Below, piece after piece: positions 18,891 to 27,778 of a stretch of DNA of 64,000 nucleotides; the first letter of the stretch is position 1, and each line of letters begins with the position of its first letter. Made by a program: the position numbers and the translations under genes. Source of the stretch: Mycolicibacterium rutilum. GTDB taxonomy: Bacteria > Actinomycetota > Actinomycetes > Mycobacteriales > Mycobacteriaceae. Below the pieces are notes generated by a model. It had not been told where the DNA came from. It saw nothing but the letters and a program-made list of their open reading frames with translations, and made no database searches. Location: the NCBI RefSeq assembly GCF_900108565.1, contig NZ_LT629971.1, positions 3,472,001-3,536,000 on the forward strand, given 5' to 3'.

Positions 18891-18907
18891 ACCCTTGTCG
18901 GGCTCAT

Positions 18908-18927
18908 CGGTAAGTGCTAGCTTACCG
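18908..18927. promoter_or_regulatory. palindromic operator of the downstream ArsR regulator
   Basis: CGGTAAG-TGCTAG-CTTACCG: perfect 7-base arms around a 6-base spacer, ending three bases before the GTG start of the ArsR gene. This is the size and place of an autoregulatory ArsR operator, and it argues against an upstream ATG at 18895 as the start. Confidence 0.65.
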
Positions 18928-18930
18928 TTC

Positions 18931-19251
18931 GTGTCCACTTACCAAGACGCCGACGCGTGGGTGGCGATGGCAGACCGCACCCGGCGGTCGATCGTCGAGC
19001 GCCTTGCGCACCGGCCGATGGCGGTCGGTGAACTGGCCGCCGATCTGCCGGTCAGCAGGCCGGCGGTGTCTCAGCACCTCAAAGTGCTCAAGCGCGCCGG
19101 CCTGGTCTGCGACCGCGCCGAGGGGACACGGCGCGTCTACCAGTTGGAGCCCGCGGGACTCGCGGCGATGCGCGACGAACTCGACCGGTTCTGGCTGCGC
19201 GCCCTGGACGGTTTCAAAGAACTCGTCGAAGATGAAGGAGACCCACCATGA
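18931..19251 (+). CDS. ArsR-family transcriptional regulator
   Basis: A 106-residue winged-helix regulator (MADRTRRSIVERLAHRPMAVGELAADLPVSRPAVSQHLKVLKRAGLV) with no cysteine pair in the metal-binding helix, so it belongs to the non-metal branch that is often coupled to AHSA1/SRPBCC proteins. I choose GTG 18931, because an upstream in-frame ATG at 18895 would place the palindrome CGGTAAG...CTTACCG inside the coding region. Its stop overlaps the ATG of the SRPBCC gene, giving the common ArsR-SRPBCC two-gene unit. Confidence 0.88.
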   Translation: MSTYQDADAWVAMADRTRRSIVERLAHRPMAVGELAADLPVSRPAVSQHLKVLKRAGLVCDRAEGTRRVYQLEPAGLAAMRDELDRFWLRALDGFKELVEDEGDPP

Positions 19252-19727
19252 ACGCTGCCCAGTCGACCGTCGTCCGGCGCGAGATCACCGTCAACGCGCC
19301 GATCGAGAAGGCGTTCCGGGTGTTCACCGAGCGGTTCGGCGATTTCAAACCGCGCGAGCACAACCTGCTGGGCGTGCCGATCGTCGAGACGGTGTTCGAA
19401 TGCCGCGTCGGCGGCCACATCTACGACCGCGGCAGCGACGGCAGCGAGTGCCGATGGGCCCGGGTCGTCGCCTACGAGCCGCCCGACCGCGTGGTGTTCC
19501 TGTGGGACATCGGCCCGACGTGGCAGGTGCAGACCGACCCGTCGAAGGCCAGCGAGGTCGAGGTGCTGTTCACCGCGGCGCCCGACGGCCGGACCCGCGT
19601 CACGCTCGAACACCGCCACATCGACCGCCACGGTGACGGCTGGGAGTCGGTCGCCTCGGGGGTCGACGGCGACGGCGGCTGGCCGCTGTACCTGCGCCGC
19701 TACGGCGAACTCGTCGAGGGTCGGTGA
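19248..19727 (+). CDS. SRPBCC (AHSA1-like) domain protein
   Basis: A 159-residue START-like lipid or ligand-binding fold of the AHSA1/SRPBCC type (REITVNAPIEKAFRVFTERFGDFKPRE; the C-terminal WPLYLRRYGELVEG). It is translationally coupled to the ArsR regulator by ATGA overlap. Such pairs are common in actinobacteria, but the ligand is not known. No catalytic residues can be proposed. Confidence 0.85.
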   Translation: MNAAQSTVVRREITVNAPIEKAFRVFTERFGDFKPREHNLLGVPIVETVFECRVGGHIYDRGSDGSECRWARVVAYEPPDRVVFLWDIGPTWQVQTDPSKASEVEVLFTAAPDGRTRVTLEHRHIDRHGDGWESVASGVDGDGGWPLYLRRYGELVEGR

Positions 19728-20341
19728 TGTCCGACCTGATGCGGATGGCCTACGACGAGCGGGCCGATCTGGCCGACCTGCTCGCGGATCTGACGCCGCA
19801 GGAGTGGGCGCACCCCAGCCTGTGTACGCGGTGGACGGTGAAAGACGTTGTCGCTCACGTGATCAGCTACGAAGGGTTGGGTGCGCTCGGCCTGGCGCGC
19901 AGGTTCGCCAAGGGGTGGGTGGTACGCGCCAACCAGGTGGGTGTCGACGAGCTTTCGGCGCTGTCGACCGACGAGCTACTCGACGGCCTGCGCAGCCATT
20001 TGCGGCCGTCGGGTCTGACCGCGGGGTTCGGCGGGATGATCGCGCTCGTCGACGGCACGGTGCACCATCAGGACATCCGGCGCGCCCTGCACCGGCCGCG
20101 CACCATTCCCGCCGACCGGCTGGTGCGGATCCTGCCCCTGATCCCGGGAAACGCGCGCCTCGGCGCGGGCCGACGAATCAGGGGCCTGACGCTACGCGCG
20201 ACCGACGTCGACTGGACGCACGGCAGCGGACCCGAGGTGACCGGACCGGGTGAAGCGCTGATGATGGCGATGACCGGGCGGCCGGCAGCGCTCGACGACC
20301 TCAGCGGGCCCGGCAAACCGACGCTGACGCAACGGCTTTAG
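19724..20341 (+). CDS. maleylpyruvate isomerase/DinB-like (mycothiol-dependent) family protein
   Basis: A 205-residue four-helix DinB-like protein of the maleylpyruvate isomerase family (WAHPSLCTRWTVKDVVAHVISYE; ALVDGTVHHQDIRRAL). The three-His metal site of the superfamily can be traced to His in VVAHV and the HHQD segment. Members are often mycothiol-dependent transferases or isomerases. GTG 19724 and ATG 19727 are both possible starts over the SRPBCC stop. The gene ends by overlapping the stop of the convergent gene by four bases. Confidence 0.8.
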   Translation: MMSDLMRMAYDERADLADLLADLTPQEWAHPSLCTRWTVKDVVAHVISYEGLGALGLARRFAKGWVVRANQVGVDELSALSTDELLDGLRSHLRPSGLTAGFGGMIALVDGTVHHQDIRRALHRPRTIPADRLVRILPLIPGNARLGAGRRIRGLTLRATDVDWTHGSGPEVTGPGEALMMAMTGRPAALDDLSGPGKPTLTQRL

Positions 20342-21390
20342 CCGACTGCGGCGCGACCGGTTACTGGAGGCAGGTCCTTCAGCGTCACGATCCCCGGCGC
20401 GGCGGCGACCACCGCCGGCACGGCATTGGTGACCGGCAGCGCGGTGTAGATCATGCCCAGACCCATGAAGCCGGGTTCGGTCCAGTCCCGCGGCGGCAGG
20501 CAGTGCAGCACGGTGCGCATGTTGGGCACCCCGAACACCTGGATGACATGCCCGTGTTCGAGCGGCTTCGGGGGAGTGACGTGTTCGCCCATGATCCAGT
20601 TGAACCCGACGCTGACGACGTTGCGGTCGCCGACCCAGCCGCGGTGGTAGCCGTACACGCCGGCGACCGTGCCCTTCGGGATCGTCATGAACCCGAGATC
20701 GGAATCGCCGGTGGCCGTGGTGAATTCGACGTCGAAGGTGATCCGGTCGAGGGTGGCGCCGATCGCGTCGGCCATCATTGCCGCGGATTCGGCGAACACC
20801 TCGCTCTCGCGGCGGACGCTCTCGGCGAGTCCGGGGGTGTCGGCGTCCTGCGAGAAGCCCATCGCGGTCTGTGTTCCCGCCGACTCGTAGGTCGAGCAGT
20901 CCACCGACTCGGTGATGCGGATCTCGTCGACGCGTTCGCAGGCGCCGCTGAGCACCATGCCGACCATGTTCGTCATCCCGGGGTGCGCACCGCTACCGAA
21001 GATCGTGGAATTGCCTTTCTCGCAAGCCTTCCGGATGCGGTCGAGGTCTTCGGGAGTCTGCTTGCCGCCGGTGATCCACGCGGCGCTCGAGCACACGTTG
21101 ACCCCGGCCTCGAGCAGGCGGACCAGTTCGTCGATGTTGGGCCACAGCGGGTTGTAACAGCACGCGTCGGGGCGTTGGGCCAGCAGCGCCTCAATGTCGT
21201 TGGTGGCGGCGACGCCGGTGGGCTGAGGCCAGCCGGCCAGCTCCGCGGCGTCGACACCCACCTTGTCGGCGCCGTGGGCGTACACACCGACCAGCTCCAT
21301 GTCGTCGCGGCCGATGATCGCGTGCAGCGACCGGCGGCCGATGTTGCCGGTCGTCCACTGAATGACGCGCAGGGGCCGGTCAGGTGTCAC
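20338..21390 (-). CDS. dihydrodipicolinate reductase-like NAD(P)-binding protein
   Basis: A 350-residue protein with an N-terminal Rossmann fold (RVIQWTTGNIGRRSLHAIIGRDDMELVGVYAHG), seen in dihydrodipicolinate reductase and in the 2,4-diaminopentanoate dehydrogenase-like family. The C-terminal part has none of the DapB catalytic histidines, so lysine synthesis is unlikely. Mycobacteria carry many such paralogs of unknown substrate. The start is a GTG at 21390, 23 bases after the SDR stop; both are probably one operon, possibly for lipid or steroid side-chain metabolism, which is only inference. Confidence 0.78.
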   Translation of the reverse strand: MTPDRPLRVIQWTTGNIGRRSLHAIIGRDDMELVGVYAHGADKVGVDAAELAGWPQPTGVAATNDIEALLAQRPDACCYNPLWPNIDELVRLLEAGVNVCSSAAWITGGKQTPEDLDRIRKACEKGNSTIFGSGAHPGMTNMVGMVLSGACERVDEIRITESVDCSTYESAGTQTAMGFSQDADTPGLAESVRRESEVFAESAAMMADAIGATLDRITFDVEFTTATGDSDLGFMTIPKGTVAGVYGYHRGWVGDRNVVSVGFNWIMGEHVTPPKPLEHGHVIQVFGVPNMRTVLHCLPPRDWTEPGFMGLGMIYTALPVTNAVPAVVAAAPGIVTLKDLPPVTGRAAVG

Positions 21391-21413
21391 GGATTCTCCT
21401 CGGTGTCAATCGA

Positions 21414-22220
21414 TCACATGTGGGTGCCGCCGTCGATGCGGACCTCGGTGCCGGTGACGAAGTACGCCTCCGGCGCGGCCAGCATCGCGACCACGGCGGC
21501 GACCGCGTCGGGCCGGGCGAACATCCCGCCGCCCTCGACCGCCAGGGTCGGCATGATCTTCCCGAACAGCGTGTAGTCGGCGTCGTCGGGCAGTCCCGGC
21601 CCGACGCTCTGCTTGGACTGTCCGGTGCCGTCAGTCATTCCCGACGAGATGGAACCCGGTTGCACACAGTTGAACCGGATGTTCTCCTTGCTGAACTCGA
21701 GCGCCAGCGTGTGCGTCATCGCCTGGATGCCGCCCTTGGACGCGGCGTAGGCCGCCATATAGGGGTGCGCGTAGTTGGCCGAGGTGGAACTGAAGTTCAC
21801 GACGGCGGCGGCGGTGCCGGCCCGCAGCGCCGGTAACGCTTCGCGGGTGACCAGGAATGTCCCTACGAGGTTGACCCGCAGCACGTGCTCAAAGTCGGCC
21901 AGCGTGGTGTCGGCGAAATGCCACGAGCGCAGGATCCCGGCCCCGTTGACCAGTGCATCGAGTCCGTTCATCGCGTCGACGGCGCGCTGCACACCGGCGA
22001 TCACCGATTCCTCGCTGCCGACGTCGAGCACGACGGTCGTCAGCCGACCGCCGGTGTCGCCCGCCTGGGTTGCGGTGTCGGCCAGCCCCGACTCGCTGAT
22101 GTCGGCGGCGACCACGGTGCCACCCTCGTCGAGGATGCGCAGCGCGGTGGCCTGACCGATGCCCGACCCGGCTCCGGTGATCAGCACTCGACGGTCGGTG
22201 TATCGCTGCAACGTCGCCAC
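21414..22220 (-). CDS. short-chain dehydrogenase/reductase (SDR)
   Basis: A 268-residue classical SDR with the NAD(P) motif TGAGSGIG, the NGAG strand (LVNGAGIL), the catalytic Ser in VVNFSSTSA, and YAASK (Tyr-x3-Lys). The C-terminus ends TGTEVRIDGGTHM as in many 3-oxoacyl or alcohol dehydrogenases. An acidic residue after the first beta strand (VVAADIS) favours NAD(H). GTG at 22220 is the start. It sits upstream of the DapB-like gene in the same direction, and its substrate is unknown. Confidence 0.9.
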   Translation of the reverse strand: MATLQRYTDRRVLITGAGSGIGQATALRILDEGGTVVAADISESGLADTATQAGDTGGRLTTVVLDVGSEESVIAGVQRAVDAMNGLDALVNGAGILRSWHFADTTLADFEHVLRVNLVGTFLVTREALPALRAGTAAAVVNFSSTSANYAHPYMAAYAASKGGIQAMTHTLALEFSKENIRFNCVQPGSISSGMTDGTGQSKQSVGPGLPDDADYTLFGKIMPTLAVEGGGMFARPDAVAAVVAMLAAPEAYFVTGTEVRIDGGTHM

Positions 22221-22233
22221 CGGGGGAATGCTA

Positions 22234-23370
22234 GTGCGCCATCGACGCGAACCGGGCGATTCCCGGCCGATCGAACCGCGGGGCGTCCGCGTACGTGTCT
22301 ATCGCATGGGTGCGGCGGGCATTGCCTCGATGGCTGCGACGGCGGTGATCGCAGCCGCGACTGTGGCGCCGGTACCGGACACCGTGCCCGCGACTTCCGC
22401 GAGTCCTTCGGTACATCTCACCGCCGGAGCGCCGCCGCTCGGCGCGATCCCGGTGGCGTTCCTCCGCAACCAGTTCGAGTACTGCAGCATCATCTGTCCC
22501 TACGCCGTACAGGCCGCGGTGACTGTGCCCGTCGGCGCGGCACTGAGCCCCGCGCAGTTTGTGGGCACGCTGACGACGACGCGGTCGCTGACGCGGGCGC
22601 TCGGCGCCGCCGCGGCATCTGTCACCGGGCCCGCGAACGCCGCGCTGACACCGCTGCTGGAGAACGACGTGTACCGGGTCGTCCCGAAGGCGTTCAACAG
22701 CCTGGGGGTGGGGGTCGTCGAGTTCATCAACGTGGCGTCGGCCGCGACGCGCCCCGCGGACTTCCTGCGGGCGGTGGCCACTGCGCGCGCGAACATCTCC
22801 GCCGCGCTGAATCAGCCGCTGCCGCCGCCGGCACCCACCGAAACCGGTGCCCGGACACTGCCGCAGGTGCTGGCCGTCGCGGCGGTCAACGTCGTCACCG
22901 CCGTCGTCTTCCAGGCGGGTGAACTCGTCTTGCTCGGGGCGGTGCAGACAGCCGACGCCGCCGCGCAGATGTTGGCGTCGACGGGGGACCCTGCGGCGGC
23001 GGTCGCGGCGGGGGCGCGCACGGCGGCCCGCTCGATCGGCACGGCCGGCGCGGTGGTGCGCGACGCGGTCGTCACCGCCGTCGACGATGTGCGTGAATCG
23101 CTGGCCGATCCGGTGCCATCGCGCGTCACGGAGCCGCGTCGTCAGTCCCGGTCGGAGCCAACCGAATCCGAGCCCGGCGACGAACCGGACACCGCGGCCG
23201 AGGAGTCGGCCGGAGCGTCGGAACCCGCTGAGTCACCCGCCGTGTCGCCTGACTCCACGTCGTCTGAGGCGGGCGAACCGGCCGGCGCGTCCGAACCCGC
23301 ATCTTCCGGCAGCGACAGCGCCACGCCGAGCGCCAGGAAGAACAGCACGAACAGCGGTCCACCCAAATAG
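22234..23370 (+). CDS. exported hypothetical protein with acidic Ser/Glu-rich tail
   Basis: An actinobacterial protein of about 378 residues that I do not recognise. A basic stretch, then a hydrophobic alanine-rich segment (MGAAGIASMAATAVIAAATVA), reads as an export signal. The middle (to about residue 290) is alanine/valine-rich with a CSIIC pair, and the last 80 residues are disordered, rich in Glu, Ser, Pro and Ala. I prefer GTG 22234, which has a GGGGGAA ribosome-binding site six bases away; ATG 22306 is the alternative. Its last 229 bases overlap the convergent membrane-protein gene. Confidence 0.7.
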   Translation: MRHRREPGDSRPIEPRGVRVRVYRMGAAGIASMAATAVIAAATVAPVPDTVPATSASPSVHLTAGAPPLGAIPVAFLRNQFEYCSIICPYAVQAAVTVPVGAALSPAQFVGTLTTTRSLTRALGAAAASVTGPANAALTPLLENDVYRVVPKAFNSLGVGVVEFINVASAATRPADFLRAVATARANISAALNQPLPPPAPTETGARTLPQVLAVAAVNVVTAVVFQAGELVLLGAVQTADAAAQMLASTGDPAAAVAAGARTAARSIGTAGAVVRDAVVTAVDDVRESLADPVPSRVTEPRRQSRSEPTESEPGDEPDTAAEESAGASEPAESPAVSPDSTSSEAGEPAGASEPASSGSDSATPSARKNSTNSGPPK

Positions 23371-23972
23371 AGGTTCATCGGTCCGCCCGGTGAGATGAAG
23401 CTTCCCGGCGGACCGATGATCGTGATCGTCTCGATCAGTTGCTCGACACCGAAGACCGCCGCGGCGATGCCGACCCAGCGCGGGAAGCGACCCTCGTTCG
23501 CCGCCAACAGGATCGGCGCGGCGACCATGATGTTGGCGACGGTCAGGACGGGGACCGACATCGTCACGACGTCGGTGATGGTGCGCGCCGTCGCGGAGCC
23601 GAGTTCGCCCGGGTGCAGCGCGAGTCCCGCGGTGAACCACGTGGCGATGGTGATCTTGGCCAGCACCACCGCCGCGCCGATGGTGAACATGTATGCGTAC
23701 GGCCCGGTGAGCCGACTGCGGGCCTGACTGAGCACCACGACGAGCGCCAGCGACGCGAACGTCACCAACAACGCCTGGGTGCGCATCGCCGCGGCGTGGT
23801 CGTTGACATGGGCGACGACGTCGAGACCCGACGAATCGATGCCGGGCAGCGGCGGAACCGTCAGCAGTGCAACGCCGTACAACACCGCGAACGTGATGCC
23901 GGCGACGACCGGCACTCGACGCTCCACAGCGACAACTGTAAACAGTCGAGTAATCCCCAACGCTGATTTCAT
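23142..23972 (-). CDS. six-helix integral membrane protein, unknown function
   Basis: A 276-residue protein with about six hydrophobic helices between residues 20 and 215 (for example VVAGITFAVLYGVALLTVP and MFTIGAAVVLAKITIATWF), followed by a 55-residue acidic Ser/Asp/Gly-rich tail that is probably cytoplasmic or periplasmic and disordered. No family signature is seen. The tail-coding region is antisense to the tail of the gene at 22234-23370, so the two proteins end in complementary low-complexity codons. The helical core shows the gene is real. Confidence 0.75.
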   Translation of the reverse strand: MKSALGITRLFTVVAVERRVPVVAGITFAVLYGVALLTVPPLPGIDSSGLDVVAHVNDHAAAMRTQALLVTFASLALVVVLSQARSRLTGPYAYMFTIGAAVVLAKITIATWFTAGLALHPGELGSATARTITDVVTMSVPVLTVANIMVAAPILLAANEGRFPRWVGIAAAVFGVEQLIETITIIGPPGSFISPGGPMNLYLGGPLFVLFFLALGVALSLPEDAGSDAPAGSPASDDVESGDTAGDSAGSDAPADSSAAVSGSSPGSDSVGSDRD

Positions 23973-24040
23973 CCACAGGGCGCGTCGCGCGCGGCCTCGG
24001 ACACCGCTGCGGGTCGGCGCCCGGGCCTAGCGTGCGAGAC

Positions 24041-24859
24041 ATGCGAACCGAACTGCCTGCCGAACGATTGCAGCGCCGACTCGGCGCCGACGTCGAGACC
24101 GATACCGGCGGCGACACCGACGGCGACGCCGGGCCCCCGGACACCGCACTGACCCGCTGGCTGCCCGAGGCGCCGGCCGGTGGCGTGGCGGGCTGGGTCG
24201 CGGCGGTGCGTGCCGATCCGGGGCGCGCGGGGATGCTCGCACTCGCCGGGGTGGGGGTGATCGCGGTGCTGGTGACGGTGTTCGCGCTGATGCGTAACGA
24301 CACCCCGGCGGTGGCTGCCGCGAAACTGCCTCCGGTGCAGATGGTTTCGTCGACGAGCCCGCCACCCGACGCCGAACCGGCCGGGCCCGTGGTGGTCAGC
24401 GTCGTCGGGCTGGTGCACAAACCCGGGCTCGTCACCCTGGACGCGGGTGCGCGCATCGCCGACGCGCTGAGCGCCGCGGGCGGGACGCTCGACGGTGCGG
24501 ATCTGCTGGGGCTGAACATGGCCCGCCGGGTGGCCGACGGCGAGCAGATCGTGGTCGGGATCGCCGCGCCGCCGGGCGAGCCTGCCGCGATGGGCAGTTC
24601 GGTCACCACCGACACGGCGACGACCGCGAACGCGCCGCCGGCGCAGGGACTCGACGCGCCGCAGGGCGGTTCGGTGGACCTGAACGCCGCCACACTCGAA
24701 CAACTCGACGCGCTGCCCGGGATCGGGCCGGTGACCGCGGCCGCGATCATCGCCTGGCGGGACGCCAACGGCCGGTTCTCGTCCGTCGAGCAGCTTGGCG
24801 ACGTCGACGGCATCGGGCCGGCGCGGCTCGACAAGCTGCGCAACCTCGTTCATGTGTGA
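24041..24859 (+). CDS. comEA: ComEA-like DNA-binding competence protein
   Basis: A 272-residue membrane-anchored protein: a cytoplasmic N-terminus of about 60 residues, one transmembrane helix (GMLALAGVGVIAVLVTVFALM), a SLBB domain (VSVVGLVHKPGLVTLDAGARIADALSAAGG), and a C-terminal double helix-hairpin-helix (LNAATLEQLDALPGIGPVTA...DVDGIGPARLDKL). ComEA binds incoming double-stranded DNA in competent bacteria. Mycobacteria keep the gene (Rv2415c) without known natural transformation by this route. ATG 24041 is preferred to the GTG at 24032. It couples to comEC. Confidence 0.9.
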   Translation: MRTELPAERLQRRLGADVETDTGGDTDGDAGPPDTALTRWLPEAPAGGVAGWVAAVRADPGRAGMLALAGVGVIAVLVTVFALMRNDTPAVAAAKLPPVQMVSSTSPPPDAEPAGPVVVSVVGLVHKPGLVTLDAGARIADALSAAGGTLDGADLLGLNMARRVADGEQIVVGIAAPPGEPAAMGSSVTTDTATTANAPPAQGLDAPQGGSVDLNAATLEQLDALPGIGPVTAAAIIAWRDANGRFSSVEQLGDVDGIGPARLDKLRNLVHV

Positions 24860-26400
24860 CGGCGGTGGGCGACGCCGGTGCGGCCCCGATCGACCTGCGC
24901 CTCGTCCCGGCAGCAGCGACTGCGTGGGCGGTCACCGCGGCGGGCATCCTCTGGCACACCGTGGGTTCGGTGGTCGCTGCGGTCGCCGCGGCCGCGCTGA
25001 CGGCGGCGGCGGGCCGGTTCGGTGATGCACGCCGAGCGGACCGCAACACCCGGGCGGGTGTGCTGGCGGTCGCGGCCGTGGCGACGGCGTTCGCGATCGC
25101 GATCGGATTGCAGGTCGCCGAACTACGCCAGCACCCGGTCGCCCAGCGCTACGGCACGCTCGCCGCCGTCGTCGTCACACCCACGGAGACCCCGCGGGCG
25201 CTCGGCGGGAACCGGACCATGTTCCGGGCCTCGCTGCTGTACCTCGACGGCCGCGAGACGTCCGGCCGGGTCCTGGTCTTCGCGTCGACCAACGACCTCA
25301 CCGAGCTGACCGCAGGCACACCGGTCCGGTTCCGCGCGAGGATCGGCCGCCCGACTCGCCGCGACCTGTCGGTGGCGGTGCTGTCGGCGGTCGGAGACCC
25401 GACGCTGGGTGAGGCCGCGGCGATCCACCGCGCGGCCGCCGGGGTGCGCGCGGATTTCGCCGACGCCGCACGGCGCGCGCTGCCGGTCGATCAGGCCGCG
25501 ATGCTGCCGGCGCTGGTGCTGGGCGACACCTCGGCGGTGCCGCGCCTGACCACCGACGAGTTCCGGGCGTCGGGGCTGACGCATCTGACCGCGGTGTCCG
25601 GGGCGAACGTCACGATCGTGTGCGGCGCGGTGTTGCTGTCGGCGGGGCTGATCGGGCCGCGCGTCGCGGTCGGCATCGCCGCCGTCGCGCTGCTGGCGTT
25701 CGTCGTCGTCGTGCAGCCCACGGCCAGCGTGCTGCGGGCCGCGGTGATGGGGGCGATCACCCTGCTGGCGGTGTTGTCACATCGGCGACGCCAGGCCATC
25801 CCCGCGTTGTCGGCCAGCGTGCTCGCGCTGATGATCGCGACTCCGGAGTTGGCGGTCGACGTCGGGTTCGCGCTGTCGGTTTCGGCGACGGCCGCGCTCG
25901 TCGTGATCGCGCCGGTGTGGTCACGCCGGCTCGTCGCGCGCGGCTGGCCCAAACCGCTGGCCGACGCGGTCAGCGTCGCCGTCGCCGCGCAACTGGTGAC
26001 CGCGCCGCTCGTCGCCGGGATGGCCGGCACGTTCAGCGTGGTGGCGGTGGCCGCGAACCTCGCGGCGGCGCCGGTCATTCCGCCGATCACCATCGTCGGC
26101 ACCGCGGCGGCCGCGCTGAGCCCGCTGTGGCCGGCCGGGGCCGGGCTGCTGATCCGCTTCACCGGACCCGAACTGTGGTGGCTGCTGGGCGTGGCGCGGT
26201 GGGCGGCGGGGGTGCCGGGGGCGTCGCTGACGGTGCCGTCCGGCCCGGCGGGTGTGGTGCTGATCGCGCTGTCCGGCGCGGCCCTCGTCGGCGCGTGGCG
26301 CTGGCGCTGGGTGCGTCGGGCCGCGTTCGGCGCCACGATCTGCCTGCTGGCGTGGACGGTGTCGGGGCTGTCGGCCGGACGTGACACGATCGGGGGGTGA
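24856..26400 (+). CDS. comEC: ComEC/Rec2-type channel protein without metallo-beta-lactamase domain
   Basis: A 514-residue polytopic membrane protein, the same length as Rv2414c. It has an N-terminal DUF4131-like part and the Competence core with [27 protein letters not shown] and the helices after it. The C-terminal metallo-beta-lactamase-like nuclease domain found in many ComEC proteins is absent, which is usual in mycobacteria. It would form the inner-membrane channel for single-stranded DNA. GTG 24856 overlaps the comEA stop, and its own stop overlaps holA. Confidence 0.9.
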   Translation: MTAVGDAGAAPIDLRLVPAAATAWAVTAAGILWHTVGSVVAAVAAAALTAAAGRFGDARRADRNTRAGVLAVAAVATAFAIAIGLQVAELRQHPVAQRYGTLAAVVVTPTETPRALGGNRTMFRASLLYLDGRETSGRVLVFASTNDLTELTAGTPVRFRARIGRPTRRDLSVAVLSAVGDPTLGEAAAIHRAAAGVRADFADAARRALPVDQAAMLPALVLGDTSAVPRLTTDEFRASGLTHLTAVSGANVTIVCGAVLLSAGLIGPRVAVGIAAVALLAFVVVVQPTASVLRAAVMGAITLLAVLSHRRRQAIPALSASVLALMIATPELAVDVGFALSVSATAALVVIAPVWSRRLVARGWPKPLADAVSVAVAAQLVTAPLVAGMAGTFSVVAVAANLAAAPVIPPITIVGTAAAALSPLWPAGAGLLIRFTGPELWWLLGVARWAAGVPGASLTVPSGPAGVVLIALSGAALVGAWRWRWVRRAAFGATICLLAWTVSGLSAGRDTIGG

Positions 26401-27356
26401 GCGATGAGGCACAGCTGCACCTGGTGCTCGGGGACGAGGAGTTGTTGGTCGAACGCGCGGTCGCGGCGGTGCTGCGCGACGCCCGCAAGAAGGCCGGCAC
26501 CCAGGACGTTCCGGTCGACCGGCTGCGCGCCGGCGACGTCAGCACCAGTGAGCTCGCCGAGCTGCTGAGCCCGTCGCTGTTCGCCGAGGAGCGCGTCGTG
26601 GTGCTCGAGGCCGCGGGCGAGGCCGGCAAGGACGCGGTCACGCTGATCGCCGACGCCGCCGCCGACCTGCCGCCGGGCACCATGCTGGTCGTCGTGCACT
26701 CCGGCGGCGGGCGCGCCAAGGCGCTGGCCGATCAGCTCAAGAAGCTTGGCGCACAAGTTCATCCGTGCGCCCGCATCACCAAGGCCGCCGAACGCGCCGA
26801 TTTCGTCCGCCGCGAGTTCCGCGCGCTGAAGGCCAAAGTCGGCGACGACACGGTCACCGCGGTACTCGACGCCATCGGCTCGGATCTGCGCGAATTGGCC
26901 GCTGCCTGTTCGCAGTTGGTGACCGACACCGGCGGCGCGGTCGACGCCGCGGCCGTCCGCCGCTATCACTCCGGCAAGGCGGAGGTGAAGGGTTTCGACA
27001 TCGCCGACAAGGCCGTCACCGGTGACGTCGCCGGCGCGGCGGAAGCGCTGCGGTGGGCGATGATGCGCGGCGAACCCCTGGTGGTGCTCGCCGACGCGCT
27101 GGCCGAGGCCGTGCACACGATCGCCCGGGTCGGGCCGCTGTCCGGGGACCCCTACCGGCTGGCGTCGGAGCTGGGCATGCCGCCGTGGCGGGTGCAGAAG
27201 GCGCAGAAGCAGGCGCGGCGGTGGTCACGCACTTCGGTCGCGGAGGCGATGCGGCTGGTGGCCGCGCTCAACGCCGACGTGAAGGGCGCAGCAGCGGACG
27301 CCGACTTCGCGCTGGAGTCAACGGTGAGAAAGGTCGCCGAACTCATCGACGACTGA
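26397..27356 (+). CDS. holA: DNA polymerase III subunit delta
   Basis: A 319-residue clamp-loader delta subunit (start GTG at 26397 overlapping the comEC stop). It begins [18 protein letters not shown], has the delta-type [25 protein letters not shown] segment, and ends with the helical collar [21 protein letters not shown]. Delta opens the beta clamp for loading at primed DNA. The comEA-comEC-holA order followed by a divergent-facing rpsT is conserved in actinobacteria (Rv2415c to Rv2412). Confidence 0.95.
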   Translation: MSDEAQLHLVLGDEELLVERAVAAVLRDARKKAGTQDVPVDRLRAGDVSTSELAELLSPSLFAEERVVVLEAAGEAGKDAVTLIADAAADLPPGTMLVVVHSGGGRAKALADQLKKLGAQVHPCARITKAAERADFVRREFRALKAKVGDDTVTAVLDAIGSDLRELAAACSQLVTDTGGAVDAAAVRRYHSGKAEVKGFDIADKAVTGDVAGAAEALRWAMMRGEPLVVLADALAEAVHTIARVGPLSGDPYRLASELGMPPWRVQKAQKQARRWSRTSVAEAMRLVAALNADVKGAAADADFALESTVRKVAELIDD

Positions 27357-27370
27357 GGCTGCGGCGTCGG

Positions 27371-27631
27371 TCAGAGCTTGTTGAGCGCCGACGCCAGAGC
27401 CGACTTGCGGTTGGCGGCCTGATTCTTGTGGATCACGCCCTTGCTGGCGGCCTTGTCCAGCTTGCGGCTGGTCGACACGAGCAGCTCGGCGGCCTTGTCC
27501 TTGTCGCCGGCCTCGATGGCCTCCCGGAACCCGCGGACCGCCGTGTGCAACGACGACTTGACCGACTTGTTGCGCAGCCGACGGCGCTCGTTGGTCTTGA
27601 TCCGCTTTTCCTGCGACTTGATGTTGGCCAC
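27371..27631 (-). CDS. rpsT: 30S ribosomal protein S20
   Basis: An 86-residue basic protein with the S20 signature: [27 protein letters not shown], and the C-terminal [23 protein letters not shown]. It binds 16S rRNA early in 30S assembly. It converges on holA with a 14-base gap that has no obvious terminator. Its 5' leader (27632-27778) is described separately. Confidence 0.98.
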   Translation of the reverse strand: MANIKSQEKRIKTNERRRLRNKSVKSSLHTAVRGFREAIEAGDKDKAAELLVSTSRKLDKAASKGVIHKNQAANRKSALASALNKL

Positions 27632-27778
27632 GCGTGTAGTCCTTCGTAAATGCTGTAGGGGTTGCCCAAAGTCTGGTGGCGCCCGCTCGGCGGGCAGCGA
27701 GGGTTCAGGTTACCAGCGCAGTGGGTAAATGCCCAAAGTGAGTCCGCTGGCCTGCCGAAATGTCCGAAGTGTTGCAGC
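27632..27778. promoter_or_regulatory. shared leader between rpsT and the ATP-grasp gene
   Basis: The divergent gap holds a 6-bp hairpin GCCCGC-TCG-GCGGGC (27681-27695) and two direct copies of TGCCCAAAGT (27663-27672 and 27730-27739), 67 bases apart. Promoters for both directions must lie here. S20 often represses its own translation, so the hairpin could be part of an rpsT leader; this is inference. Confidence 0.4.

Noticed and set aside
24856..26400. ComEC looks truncated because the metallo-beta-lactamase domain is missing
   Set aside because: The mycobacterial ComEC (Rv2414c) has the same length of 514 residues, so this is normal for the group.
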